Shown piece after piece: positions 38,971-50,689 of a DNA stretch of 64,000 nt. The notes beneath the pieces are model-generated. The model ran no database searches. It saw only the letters and a list, made by a program, of their open reading frames with translations, and was not told the origin of the DNA. The stretch's first letter is position 1; each line of letters begins with the position of its first letter. Where the stretch lies: contig SSNP01000010.1 in the NCBI GenBank assembly GCA_006937955.1, positions 3,683,328 to 3,747,327 on the forward strand. The letters are read 5' to 3'. This DNA is from Pachypanchax playfairii (taxonomy: Eukaryota; Chordata; Actinopteri; Cyprinodontiformes; Aplocheilidae). Made by a program: the position numbers and the translations under genes.

Positions 38971-39719
38971 TTAATTATTTCCTGGGAGCTTCGTGATAAT
39001 CTGTCTTGTGGTTCGTGAGAAAATTACAATAAGTTTTAGCAAAAAGAATGAAAAGAATACTGAACTGGAATTTATCTGTGAAAATGAGAATAAATGTTCC
39101 TTTAAATGAATCAGTTGATCTTGTAGATAAATAAGAAGTTCTGAGACTTGAAATTGAACCGAAACTCCTTCAGCTTCTTTCACTTGTTTCAGCTTCATGG
39201 AGGAAAAATATTCCTGAAGGGAAAAATCTGAAAACCTGCAGCTGAACAATAATAAATGTTATTTAAACAGCAACTGAAAAGAACTAATTAAATATTTAAG
39301 TAATTGGAGCAAAGAAATTGAGAGTTTTCTTGAAACATTACTGATTAATTCATTGTTATATTTTTGTTTATCTCAATCTGATGAGTCAGAATCTTATTAT
39401 GAAGCTGAAGTTGCTGAATTTAAATCAATTAAACTCTCAGTTTTTCATCAGAAAAACGAATCCAGACATTTTTATCTAAACAAACTTTAAACATCTTGTT
39501 TTTATACTAAACTTTTAATGATCTGCTTTTACATCCAGACACTAATAACCAACTCAGACATCTGAAGACCGACAGGAGAGTTAGTTAAACATCAATATTT
39601 CACTAAATTATAAAAACATTAAAGATAAAAATACTTCCAGACTTTAGAGACACTGAATCAGTTTAACACAATAAATGAATGTTAAAGGAACTTAAGGCAG
39701 CTTTACAAAATCTGACTCA
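38971..39719. other. Intergenic, nothing recognised
   Basis: AT-rich sequence; the 92-codon minus-strand frame at 38971-39249 has no recognisable domain. Confidence 0.5.
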
Positions 39720-39932
39720 GTGCTGCCGCGACAGGCGCTGTGGCTAACTGCAGCCACCAGCCAAGCCGGCACGGGAGCGCGCACAGACACTTTACAGACG
39801 GTTCGTCTTCACAGCACTGCACCGGGGAGGCTAACATACTTCACGTCAGGTCTCTCCACTCTGTTATTTGATTTGATCTCATCATTTTCATACTGTATCA
39901 GGCTCTAAACACGACCTATAATGTTTTCTCAC
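39720..39932 (-). repeat. GC-rich remainder of the relic gene/repeat
   Basis: This lies downstream of the relic exon donor on the minus strand. The part at 39720-39840 is CpG- and GC-rich (GCCGGCACGGGAGCGCGCAC) and differs from its AT-rich surroundings, so it is likely part of the same inserted unit. Confidence 0.35.
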
Positions 39933-40210
39933 CTGGTCACAAGGAAATGAGCCATGTCAGCATCCGTTTTCACTCCCAAATGCAGCTGAAGTTCCCTCCA
40001 TGAACCGAACGTATATCCAATATTTATGCGGGTGCCTGCCCGGCTTCAGTCATATTTTTTTTTAGACTCACGAGATGCAGCTGATAAAGTCTTTTTTTTC
40101 TTCGTGGTGCCACTTTTTTGGGGGGTGAGAGTGGATGCAGGTCGTTTGCTGGCTGCAGAAACATCCATAAGTATACCTTCAGTGTTTGAATCCAAGTCCA
40201 CGGCGGCCAT
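39933..40210 (-). pseudogene. Relic first exon of a multicopy teleost gene, in-frame stop
   Basis: Read on the minus strand from an ATG in a perfect Kozak context (AACATGGCCGCC, ATG at 40210-40208), the frame gives 54 codons beginning MAAVDLDSNTEG and ending KKKYD, then a stop at 40048-40046. Beyond the stop the same frame continues SRAGTRINIG, WRELQLHLG and KTDADMAHFLVT to a consensus donor at 39933/39932 (CCAGGTGAGA). The RINIG...W-REL...KTDADMAHFL pattern recurs, from memory, in uncharacterised multicopy fish proteins, possibly transposon-derived. One in-frame stop suggests a decayed copy, though an upstream short product cannot be excluded. Confidence 0.5.
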
Positions 40211-40330
40211 GTTCTTCCTGTTCAAGAGCTGTCGGCAACGCGCATGCAGCGTCAATTTACGTCACATCCCTACAACTGCGCGGGAAATTCGGACGTCGAA
40301 CTGCAGCGCATTATGTGGCACACAGCGTGT
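40211..40330 (-). promoter_or_regulatory. Promoter-like sequence of the relic gene
   Basis: Directly upstream of the relic ATG lie CpG-rich NRF1-like and CRE-like motifs (ACGCGCATGCAG at about 40238 and TTACGTCAC at about 40257). They suggest the inserted unit brought its own promoter. Confidence 0.3.
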
Positions 40331-40827
40331 CCAAGGCAACAGACATATATGCGGATGGCCTCGTTATTTTGGGTTTTTAATGCTTCATGACCCATTAGCA
40401 TTGAATAAACTGGAAATGCATGTGTAGTTTTTCACAAATCTTGACTTAAGTCCCTTTAAAATAAAAAAGTTCGTAAAAAAAAAAAAGGTGGTTTAATATT
40501 TTTGTCCTGTTTATAACAGTAAAAAGAACAGAAACACAATCCTCTTCTTCTTCCTTCGTGCTTCACAGAGCAGCTTCGTGTCTTTCTGAAGTGATAACTG
40601 ACTCCAAGTCGTCCAATCACCAGCTGGCAATTAAAGCTGGCTCTCTCTGCTTCTAAAGGAGTTTGGAGCGAGACTGTTGAACATTTAAAAGATTAAACAC
40701 ATTAGGGTTAGGGTTATTAAAAGTTTAATTCACGAGCAGGAAACGACTCTTTCTCAGCTTGTGTGGCTTTTCACCAGCTGCTGTCATGATGAAATCCCAC
40801 TGTTTCATAAAACTGTAGAAGAAGAAT
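40331..40827. other. Intergenic, nothing firmly recognised
   Basis: Two and a half TTAGGG-type units occur at about 40702-40714, too few to be telomeric. No exon or repeat was recognised. Confidence 0.45.
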
Positions 40828-41037
40828 ATGAACTTTCGCTCTCTGTTTGTTATTTCTTTCTGCATCGTCTCTGTTGCAATTAGTGGAAGTCACATGGAGC
40901 TTCATTTGGACTCGTGCTGTGGATTCAAACAACATGAAGGTCAAGCTGAGAAACGAAACTGTAAAAACTTCACAGAAAAAAATCTGCAAGCGGAGACGAA
41001 AGAATTTGAAACTGTAAATTTAAATGAATCTGAATAA
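40828..41037 (+). CDS. Possible small secreted peptide, unknown
   Basis: The 69-codon frame starts MNFRSLFVISFCIVSVAISG, which looks like a signal peptide with cleavage near residues 18-21. A short mature part follows with a CC pair (DSCCGF), one more cysteine and possible N-glycosylation sites (NFT, NES). An AATAAA follows at about 41071. The adjacent cysteine pair recalls CC chemokines, but length, spacing and the absence of further family residues argue against that. No family is recognised and chance is quite possible. Confidence 0.2.
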   Translation: MNFRSLFVISFCIVSVAISGSHMELHLDSCCGFKQHEGQAEKRNCKNFTEKNLQAETKEFETVNLNESE

Positions 41038-42931
41038 GAAAAATGTGTTAATTCTTTTTGAATAACTAAAAAATAAACATGAAAACATGAAGAATGGTTG
41101 TGTGGAAGCTGTTTGAACACCAGTCATTACCCACGCAGCAGAACTCACTTCATATTCTGTATAATAGAGTCTAATCAGGAGCTCATTCAGAACCAGGTTC
41201 AAAACTTTGTTTTTATTTTTCCGTGTTTATTTTTTGACACTTTCTCTGCAGCCTTGAAGGCTGAGTGGATCCAACAAAACACACTTACTTTCTCAGGAAG
41301 TTCACTTTTCTCATTTTGGCACCAATTTAACTCCAACGTGACTTTTTCCTATAAATTATTTTTACGTTTTTGACTTTTGAGCTCAACTTTTTGGTTTATT
41401 TGGGGGTTTTTTTTGTATTTTTCTCAGGGAAGATGTTTTGGGAAAATAAATGTAAACTGTTTCAGTGCAAGGAAATGTAGAAAGTGTGTAATATTTAGCT
41501 GCATCTCCGAATCCAGAGGATGAAAACTGGAAATGGTTTCTTATTCTCCAGATAATTTCTATTATTCTGATGAGAAGGTGTTTTTTAACCTGAAGTTGTT
41601 CTGTAAAAGAAGAAATTTAACTTGAAGTCAGAAAATCCAAACACTTTTTAGAGACTTGAGACAAATAACAACCAATAACTGTGAGTGTCTCTGCAAACTA
41701 AAACTAAACAAGCCGAAGTGTCGAGACGAGAACAACAAACACCTCAGACACATTTTGAAGGTTGTTTCAGTCGAGTGAGATGAGACTGACTTCTGATGGA
41801 CGAGACGGTTCATCAGTACAAAGAATCAACAGATTGATGAGCGTTTGAAACTTTTTCAAGTTGAACCAAAAATCCAACTGCTTCCAGTTTCTGAAAGGTT
41901 TATTTAAACAGTAGAAGAAGAAATTGTGTCGATTATCACAAATCTACATGTTATTTACACTTAAACACACTTTTTATTCATGTTTGGATATAATGCATTT
42001 ATTGGTAAATGTAAAATCATCTGTGTATTAAAGTTAGTTAAAGGGATGAAAGGCCTTAATTCGGGATTGTGGATCCAAATGGGAGAAAATACAGAAGTAA
42101 AGGAGGAACATTTACCATCTGTTCCTGTTTGATTCAAACTTTACACCTTCCTGTTACATTACACTGAAAAGCAGACCTGTTAACATGTTTTTACTGTTCA
42201 GTTTTACTGTTCAATTGACTGAATTTATTATTTTTTATTTAGTATATAAATGATGGAGGACTGGTGTAAACAGTTTAATATAAATACTCTATAGATTATA
42301 TGAAGTACAAGATTTTAGCAACACTTTCAAGTAGAGCAGAAGTATCTCGGTACTTTAGAGGTATAATGCTGCAAAAAACCTGTAACTGCACATATTGAAT
42401 AAAAAAAATCAGTTTACTAATTAATATAGTTAAAAGTTTTCATTCCAAATATGTAAATATATGGGGAGGATTATTCAAGGTTACTCTGGAGCACCTGGGC
42501 AGAAGAAGATATCAGCTGACTGACAGTTGCATGAGAGAGGCTCTTGATTCATACTGGTACTTTTAAAGTTTAGTTCTTCCTGTGATTGTTTGGATTGTGT
42601 GACTTGTGCTTGTTTCTTTTATAAAGTCTACATAAAGATTTGTTATTTACACCCTGACTTACAGTCTGTGTGATGTCTTTAACGTCAGTACGACGGGGGG
42701 GTTGCTAAAGTCAGCAGGTCTCATGTACTGATGTGTAAATCTGCCTCATAGCTAAATGGAACAATATCACAATAGAACGTGAAAGGTTTATTGTACTATT
42801 TTTTTTTTATGTTTAAACTTTGTAATATAACATTACTACACATGATCAAGCTGTTTGGATGCATTCAGACTTCTGATGGTTTAGAGAAACGTGATGAAGC
42901 GGTTTGTGTTTTTTTTCTGGCAAAGAAACTG
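41038..42931. other. Intergenic, nothing recognised
   Basis: AT-rich DNA; no exon with splice sites, RNA gene or repeat was seen. Confidence 0.5.
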
Positions 42932-43803
42932 TCATGGTTCGTACCAGGTGGGGTTGTTGACGAGCTCTCAAAGTGACCCAAACTTCAGACACACACAATG
43001 CGAGGAGACAGCGCTCACAGTTAACAGTGTTTATTATATACAGTGCTCCAAGGGTTATACACGTAAACAAGGAATGTGCTGAAGAAAACTCAGGACGGGC
43101 CTGGTGCGGGACAGGAACGGTCCTGGGGTTGTGAGAGAGAGAGAGGTTAGTGACAGTTGGAGAAACCAGCTGCGGCGTGCGGGGATCGTGCTCGCTTAAC
43201 TCACGGATGTGTGAATGACGTCCGGGTTTGAGGAGAGATCCTAGGATGCTGCCGCAGGGGTGGTGAGCCAAGCTGTCGGTAATCCGTGTGTGAGATCCGG
43301 GTCCGAGTGCTGAGTGCGCAGACGTGACTGCGGCAGGGGTGACAGCAGAACGGTGACCGGTGAGGTGTGGACCAGAGGAAGCCAGAGACAGACAGGGAGC
43401 CAGAGGGAGAGAGCTGGTCGCGTAGCACCGCAACGGAGCTCTAGGAAGTTCCCGTGTTGAGCCAATCCTCACTATGAGCGATTCGATATCCACGCTGGAG
43501 GTTATGCTGTCAGGAGAGGAGCTCCAGTACAGCAGGCTGAACATAAGGGAAAAGAAGGCAGGTTAATACTGCGAAACACTCTCTGATAAATACTGCTCAC
43601 TTGCCACTCTGTACCACGTAAAGTTGCGGAACAAACTGGCGTCTGTCTCTTGTTCCTCCTCTGCTTAAGTACCCAGCTCTCCTGAGCTGGGTAACGATCC
43701 ACACCTGAGATCAATGATCCTCTGCTGCCACGCCCTGCAAGACAGTTAATTCCACTCACCACCACCAGCAGCAGAGATCCTCACAGAAACAGATTCATGG
43801 TTC
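42932..43803 (-). mobile_element. GC-rich inserted element with 9-bp flanking direct repeats
   Basis: TCATGGTTC occurs at 42932-42940 and again at 43795-43803, bracketing about 850 bases that are far more GC- and CpG-rich than both flanks. The inserted part contains a perfect 10-bp hairpin at 43670-43693 (TACCCAGCTC, loop TCCT, GAGCTGGGTA). Overlapping open frames, the longest 232 codons on the minus strand (42846-43544), are arginine/histidine/proline/serine-rich with no domain, as expected from GC-rich non-coding sequence. The repeats may be a target-site duplication; a solo LTR or non-autonomous DNA element is possible. Confidence 0.5.
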
Positions 43804-46800
43804 ATTTAATCAAATGTTTAACTCAGTAATTCTCTGTGTCCTAAAGTGTTCTCATGACGGTGGAAGCTTTTTATTTTAACTTGTGTTCTCAAACAGACCT
43901 TGAGCTGCACGAGAGTGTCGCCGCCTCCAAAACTAAAGAACAAGTGTGAGTCATTACGATCTGTCACAATGGCGTCGCACCATCAGGCCGCAGGAGAGTC
44001 GAGTCTCACGTCTCGATGTTCTGTCACTCAGTGTAATTATAGTCTCCTCACTTTCCCCTCTTACACACACACACACACACTAAAAACTCCTCCAGAGTGT
44101 TTCATCACTACACAGAGACTGAAATGTATTTTTGGTTGGTCATTTATTTCTGTTCAGGAATATTCTGGGTTTTTAAACCGTCTGAAAGTCGTCTCATGTG
44201 GTTCTGTCTGCAAGATGCAGGAACCTGTTTACTTTTTGTTCTGTTATTAACACTTCAATTTAAAAAGGAATTTGAGCTCCAGTGAAGCTACAATAAGAGT
44301 CATTATCTACACATGGAGAACAAAATAACATCAAGAGCTGATCGACGAGTCATGCAGGAGGTTCCAGAACATCTAGAGCTCTGCAGGCTTCAGTTAAGGT
44401 CAGAGTTCATGAATCAATGATTAGAAATAGATTTTCCATTTTATTTTGTAAGACAAAACTCTGATATGTTTTTGCTGACAGTTTCAATTTAATTAATATA
44501 AGAAATAAACCCTTGTGGTGATCGAGTTTCCCTCAAGCTAACAGCTAGAGAAGGTTTTACCTCAATAACAGATCTTCCACTGCTGAAAGTCTTCTGCTGA
44601 ATCTTGTTGAGGTAAACAAAATGTTTTGTTCCGTCACTGAGTTCCGGATCAACAACTTTACAACCCCGACTTGATGCAGCAGCATTAGATGTTGAAGGTT
44701 CTGACCTGGACTGAAGACCTGTCTCTGTCCTGAACACCTGTCTGCATTAGAAGATGTGTAATTATATAAAAGCTCAGCTTAGAGGCTTAAATCCAGATGC
44801 TGGACTAAAAACAGAAGTGAAAGTAGAACCTGGTTCTGACACAGTCAGACTAGATGTGACATGTTAATGTCAGGTGTAACAGAGACAGAGTTTTAATTGG
44901 TTTATAAAGAGATGAAGTCCAGGGTTTGTGCTGTAGACTGATCCATGTTTCATATAGCAGCGGTCTGCGCTGCCAACGGCAACAGCTTTAATAGATGGAT
45001 ATTTTTCAGCTCCAACAGGTCAACATGCTGATGAGACCCTCTGAGGTCCAGGAGAAAATTAGAGTTTACTCCAGGACAGTGCTGCCGTGTGTCATTAGTG
45101 CTGGAGGTGCGTCAGAAGACGTGCGTACGAGGTGAGAAAGGAGGCAGTAAGGTATGAAATTAAGTTAACTCAGCTTGAATTCCATTTTTTTAAATAGAAG
45201 AAAGAAGCATGTTGCTGTGGAAGTGCACACAGGTCTGTTTATAGCCTGTTAGTTAGTATGAAGAGACTGTGGATGTCCAATTTATTTTCCATTTTGACGA
45301 GCTTCGACAGCACGGCTGGTGTTGTTTCCCCTGTGTGTCATCACAATGTGGTCCAGCGACTCCTGCAACAGCATGAAATACTACAGAAGCAGTTCTCAAA
45401 ACTTTGACATGCATCATATCACAATGCTGTTGGTTTCTGAGAGAATATTTACACTGATGATGAGACAAAATAAAGTTTGTTTTTGACAGCGAAGGCCTTG
45501 AATAATTTATTAAATGATCATGATGTGGTTAAAATCCTCTGAAACTCTGCAGCTCATCAATCAGCTGCTATTTAATTGGTAGTAAAATGATTTTGGTGTT
45601 TATGAACGAAGTCTCTCGCTGAGATTTTCCTTTAAACTGAACAAAAATTTAGGTAAATATTTTATTTGGCAGTTTAGTTGAGATTGAAGGAACATCAGAG
45701 CAGCTGCTCGTCCGTTTATAGAAAAGGTGAATTTTAATTTGAAGCTTTCGAACAAGAGGGTCGAGTATTTTTCTGAATATCAGTCGAGTTTTAAATTCTC
45801 CGTTAAAATAGATTCAAAGAGGTTGTAACGTTTATTATTTAAATGTTTTATTTGGTACCAAAGTAATAAATGATCCTGTGTGAAAAGAGAAAATTCTGAA
45901 GAGAAATGAAAAAACCTTGTGAATGATTTAGTATTTTAGAAAAAAAACCAAGATGATTAAAACACTTATTATTCTCATAATTTTTTTTTTTTTGCTGATT
46001 TTTAGATAAAACCTGGTTCCAGTGTCCTCGTGCTGGTTCGTCTTCTCTCTGCACTCAGTTCAGTTTGACATTATTCATCAGTTTGTTTTCAGGACAGATT
46101 CTATAACAATTAGTCAGATTTGTATTTTACATTTTATATATTAGTTTCCTTTTTTTGCCTCTTTGAGGAGTGAGAAATGTCCAAACGTAAATAAAAATGC
46201 AGGAAAGATTCTACAGATTGTTCAGTTTTAGTTCCTGTGACATGACGAGGGAGATCAAAACAAATAAATAACCCACATTCTGCAGGATGAAACAGCTTTA
46301 TTTGCTTTATTTCTGCTGCTTTTTTAATATAAACTTCAAAGTCTGGTTTCATATTTAAAATCTGAGCTTCAGATCGGAGACCTGAACAGGTGAAACAAAC
46401 AGATATCCGTTCCCCGTCTCGGTGCAGGAGTGTTGATGCATCAGTTTGTAGAATGAGTTAGTGATTGATCTGTGCAGATTATTCCCTGAATAAATCTGCA
46501 CACGCGGATGAAACATTTCATTTCTGACTGAAAACATCAGAACAAACTCTGGGGAACGTTAATCTGTATATAATGAGAGCAGTTACCAGGAACAGCTGTG
46601 ATTCCAGACAGAAATCTATATTTCATTTACAGCGACCGTCTTCTGTCTGATGGCTTTTTTTTAATCTATTAAGTCTTTTTTTTCTTCTAATTTCATTCCC
46701 ATTTGTTTAATCACTTCATCACACGTATAAAATGTGTAGGCAGCACTGATACCCGGTGCGTTCTGGATTATTCCATCAACTACAGATTGAAGTCTTTGCT

Positions 46801-46902
46801 CATCACTGGTCTGCAGGTTTAATGATCCACGTCACGTAGCGTGTTTGAACCTCGATCATCTCAGAGTTAGTTTGTAAACATGATCCCAGAGGAACTGGAT
46901 TC
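43804..46902. other. Intergenic, including probable wdr73 3' UTR
   Basis: Contains a (CA)n at 44063-44080. Candidate minus-strand poly(A) signals for wdr73 are ATTAAA at 46823-46818 and AATAAA at 46311-46306 and 46302-46297. No further exon recognised. Confidence 0.45.
44063..44080. repeat. (CA)n microsatellite
   Basis: Nine uninterrupted AC units can be read directly. Confidence 0.85.
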
Positions 46903-49900
46903 TCATTTAGTTTCTGGATCCACCCAGTCCCAGACGTGGACCGATCCATCTGAAGAGGCAGACAGCAGCGTCCTCGGCCAGTCGGGATGCCAGACGTGGG
47001 AGGTGATGAAGACGGGGACGGAGCCGTCGGTCTGTTCGGATGAAAACACATGTCCACGGTGCTGAAAGAGCGTCTGAGCGTCCTGCAGCTCCGTCCTCCA
47101 AAAACAGGTGTTATAAATCTGAACGTCTCCACTCAAACCTGAAGAAGAAGGTCAGAAGTTTGAACTTATTCGTGGTTGTTGTTTTAAACCATCAGCATGT
47201 CTGTAGACACTGACCTGACACGGAGACGCAGCCGTCCAGCATCGGAGCCCACGACACGGTGACGTCGGACAGTTTACCGGGACGTGTTTGGACGTCCAGC
47301 TGAGCCTGAGACATGTCTCCTCCCAGATTCCTCAGGTCTGAAACGACAGCATGTCCAGAGGAAGAAAGTCTGATGATCTTAGAGCTGGACTGTGACGGAC
47401 CTACAGAGGCGTCCGTCCACCAGAGGGCGGAGCCTCCTGAAGGTGAAGGGGAAAGCTGAGGAGCAGCAGACGTCCGAGTGTCTGCGATGTGAATGTTCCC
47501 GTTACAGCAGCCGGCGAGGAAAACAGAGTCGCTCACAAACTGTAAGGAACTCAGCGGTTCGGCCGAGTCGGTCTCTGTTGGGAAAAAACATGGCGGACAC
47601 GATGTAAAACCCTGTGATACTTTCCACCAAAACAATCCTGTTATCATAGTGTTGAGTTTTACCGAGTTTATAAACTGTGAGTCCTGAGATCAGCTGCGTC
47701 AGCTGCACACTGCTGCTCTGAGCTCCATGAAGGACTTCAGCTGGTGTCGAAGGTCGAGCTGCGATCCTGCTGCCGGTCTCTGAAACACGCCTTCCTTTTA
47801 TACTTCCTGTTCTCCTGATCACGTCTGTTACAGACAGAAACACACAAACAACTTTTAAACAGCCAAATTAAACCTGGATTAAAACAGTTACACAAAAGTT
47901 GTGCTTTTATTAAATTACACTAAACTAAAACAGCCAGAATCAGAACCAGAGGTCCGATTGGGAGGGTTACATCATATTATAATAAAACAAACAACTGCAG
48001 ATTCAAAAACATCTTAAAAACGACGGCTGAGCATTTGTAATATTTTGAAATACATAGATTTTCATGACAACTAGAGACGCTTGTATAAACAGATTAAAAA
48101 CTAAAGATTTCCTTATTAAAGCAACAAGAAACTTTGTCCTGAATAAACATCTGATTGTTTCATTTTCTTTGTGAGGCGTGAGACGCTCCTGCAGTTTAAA
48201 CCGTTACAGTTCAGTGACGTTTAAATAAAAAGCTACAGGATTTTGGATAAAAGGTCAAATCAGCCGCAGTTATTTATCAAGCTGCGAATATGAGACATAA
48301 ACAGCACCGATTAATTTTAAAATGTGGCTTTTTGTGATGACCGCTAAAAATTACAGATAATTACAGCTAATCTGTTATTAAATGATAAACAGATATTTAT
48401 GTTGTTGTGGAGGACTAAAAGTTCTAATCTGATAACTGTTGAAGTTTTAATCAACAAAATAGAGTTTCTGTGATATAAAGTGACATCAAACAGATCCGAA
48501 TAAGATACTTAATATGTTGTTGTATTAAAAACTAAAGAGGGAAATGAAAAAAAAAAGAAATGAGATTAAATTTAAATCCAATCTGCTGGAGGTCGTTCAG
48601 TTGGACTTTAGAGACGTCACGTCACACAGTGGCGTTTAGGGTAAAACTCACCTGTTTCTTCTCCGCCGAGGTCCCACACCTGCAGGTCAGAGCTCCGCCC
48701 ATCGTTGGTCACAACATACCTGACAACACAAACTGATGGTCATTGAAATAATCCCAATTACAGACGAGATTAAGACATTCCTTTAATGTAAATTCAATAT
48801 TTCAAATAGATCTCTAACAAACCGTCACACTGACCTTCTGCACATGAAACCAGCAGAATAACGACGTCTTCTGGTTTCACGAGTTAATGTTTCATTTTAA
48901 ATATTTAACTGAATCACATCATGGCACATTTCAGACAGCGTGGGAGTGATTAATAACTTCCATCTGAATAAATCCTGCAGCTTCGGTAAAAACTGATCCA
49001 AAAACTGCTTCGTCAATCATTTAATAGAAATAACTGGAAAATATGACTCATTATGTTTGATTCAACCTCATTTACTGAAACCCTTTTCAAGACCAGTCAG
49101 CAAATAAACCAAAAATCTGTTAAGTAAAGAAAAAAGCACAAAGGAAATAAATAAACACAGCTGGTTTCCTTTTATCAGAACCAATTTGTCTTGTATTTTC
49201 TATCCATATATAAACTGAGTAAAACAAATCGTTTCTTTGATCCAGTCTGAACGTGTGGCGTCCACTTCTTTTCTTTACATTTAAGACTTTGTTCCTGGAT
49301 TATAAGAAGTTGCTGCTTGACTGAAGTAATACCACAAAAGAGGCTTTGAAAAAAGTTTTCTTGTTAAAACATCAGAGGGATCAGACATGAGCAGAGAACC
49401 AGAAACAAATTCAGCTCAGGTAACAGCTGAAACTTGTGAGCCCACCTTGTTCCTGGAACGTGTCTGAGGCAGCAGACGGGATGTTCTGTGAACCCACCGT
49501 GGACAACTTTAAAATCACGCTCTGCACAGAGACTCTGAACACACAAATTACACCACAGTTATGCTTTCATAATAAAAAACAAGGATGACGTGGGAACATT
49601 TTTTATTATTTTACCTTGTTTTTATCTGCAAAAAGTTTCGGAGGCAAACGAAGCTCCAAGATTTCATTTTTAGACGAGTCATAACCAGCGACACAAACAG
49701 CTTAAAAAAAACAAAAAAACTATCACGAGACAATTTAATCATCTTGTTTCAAATCAAGAGGAGTTGATTTTTTATTGTAACAGAATTATTACCCTATTCA
49801 TATATTTTATTCAATTGCTTGTTTATCACATGATCACAAGTAACATCATCTAAAGTCAAATAAATGTACATTATTATCAAATAAACAGATAATATCTGAT

Positions 49901-50689
49901 ATCTCACTCTTCCCTGACGTCCACTCGAGGATCTGAGTGGGACGTTCCAGCTGAAACACATGAAGATCTTTGTACCTGCAAGAACCAGAAATATATTCAT
50001 GATCTTTCAGATGACAGTATAAAGAAACACTGACAACATTTTATCATCACAATACTTAGAATTATTGTTCTTTACTATGGACACAGCAACAACAGGGGAC
50101 CGAAAGTACAATTTCAAGTCTTAAATACTTTTTTATATTAACAAACTTTTTAGTTTTGTTCGTAAAATATATTTATCTTTGTTTAGGAACCACATGGTGC
50201 CAAATGTCCAGCATTATTTCTTTGAAACATTTGAATTGTTGATTCTCACGAATTAACACAGACAAAAACACTGTAAAATGCTTTTAAGCTGTTATCTGAT
50301 CATGTTATTGAATTCGTCTTTGATACAATGCTTAAATCCAGGAAAATTAATTTAAATAACAACTATTTTCTTAGAAATTCAAGTTTATGTGAAGCAAGTG
50401 AAGTTAAAATTTAGTAACACTGTAAATACCTCATGTAAAACATGCAAGCCGAATTTAACATGTTTATAATTTATTCAAAAATAATCTTTTTAATATCTTT
50501 AAAATGATTCTTAACCTTAGAAACTGTCATATTTTTTAGAAACACTGCATTTTGCCCGGCGAGAATCCACAACAAGCTAGCTGCTAAACATAAACCATGA
50601 CTATTTAAAACACTGTAAAAGTTTACTCACGTTTTCAAGGATTCAATAAACCAGTCATCCAAAATACCATCCGATTCTGCGTCTTGCAT
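46903..50689 (-). CDS. wdr73: wdr73, WD repeat protein 73, complete, 8 coding exons
   Basis: Exons (minus strand, 5' to 3'): 50689-50631, 49975-49908, 49700-49615, 49534-49446, 48719-48652, 47824-47663, 47574-47215 and 47138-46903. All introns are GT-AG, the phases agree, and the sum is 1128 bases, or 375 residues (human 378). Matching human segments by eye: DDWFIESLKTYKDLHVFQLE, VCVAGYDSSKNEILELRLP, ERDFKVVHGGF, LSSLQFVSDSVFLAGCCNG, VTVSWAPMLDGCVSVSG, HVWHPDWPRTLLSAS and the C-terminal SVHVWDWVDP. WD-type beta-strand endings (LQVWDL, VHVWDW) are visible. Known role: a WD-repeat protein of cytoplasm and spindle, linked to microtubule organisation and an Integrator-related complex; human loss causes Galloway-Mowat syndrome. 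The start (ACAGAAGCGATGC) is the only ATG of exon 1 in frame. No lesion seen. Confidence 0.94.

Noticed and set aside
40702..40714. TTAGGGTTAGGG telomere-like sequence
   Set aside because: Only about two units, which is expected by chance and far too short for an interstitial telomere.
40828..41037. CC chemokine call
   Set aside because: The adjacent cysteines and signal-like start are suggestive, but the remaining cysteine spacing, the length and the lack of introns do not fit. Kept only as an unknown peptide candidate.
42846..43544. 232-codon minus-strand open frame
   Set aside because: It lies almost wholly inside the GC-rich inserted element, overlaps other open frames on both strands and shows no domain. 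GC-rich non-coding DNA lacks stops by composition.
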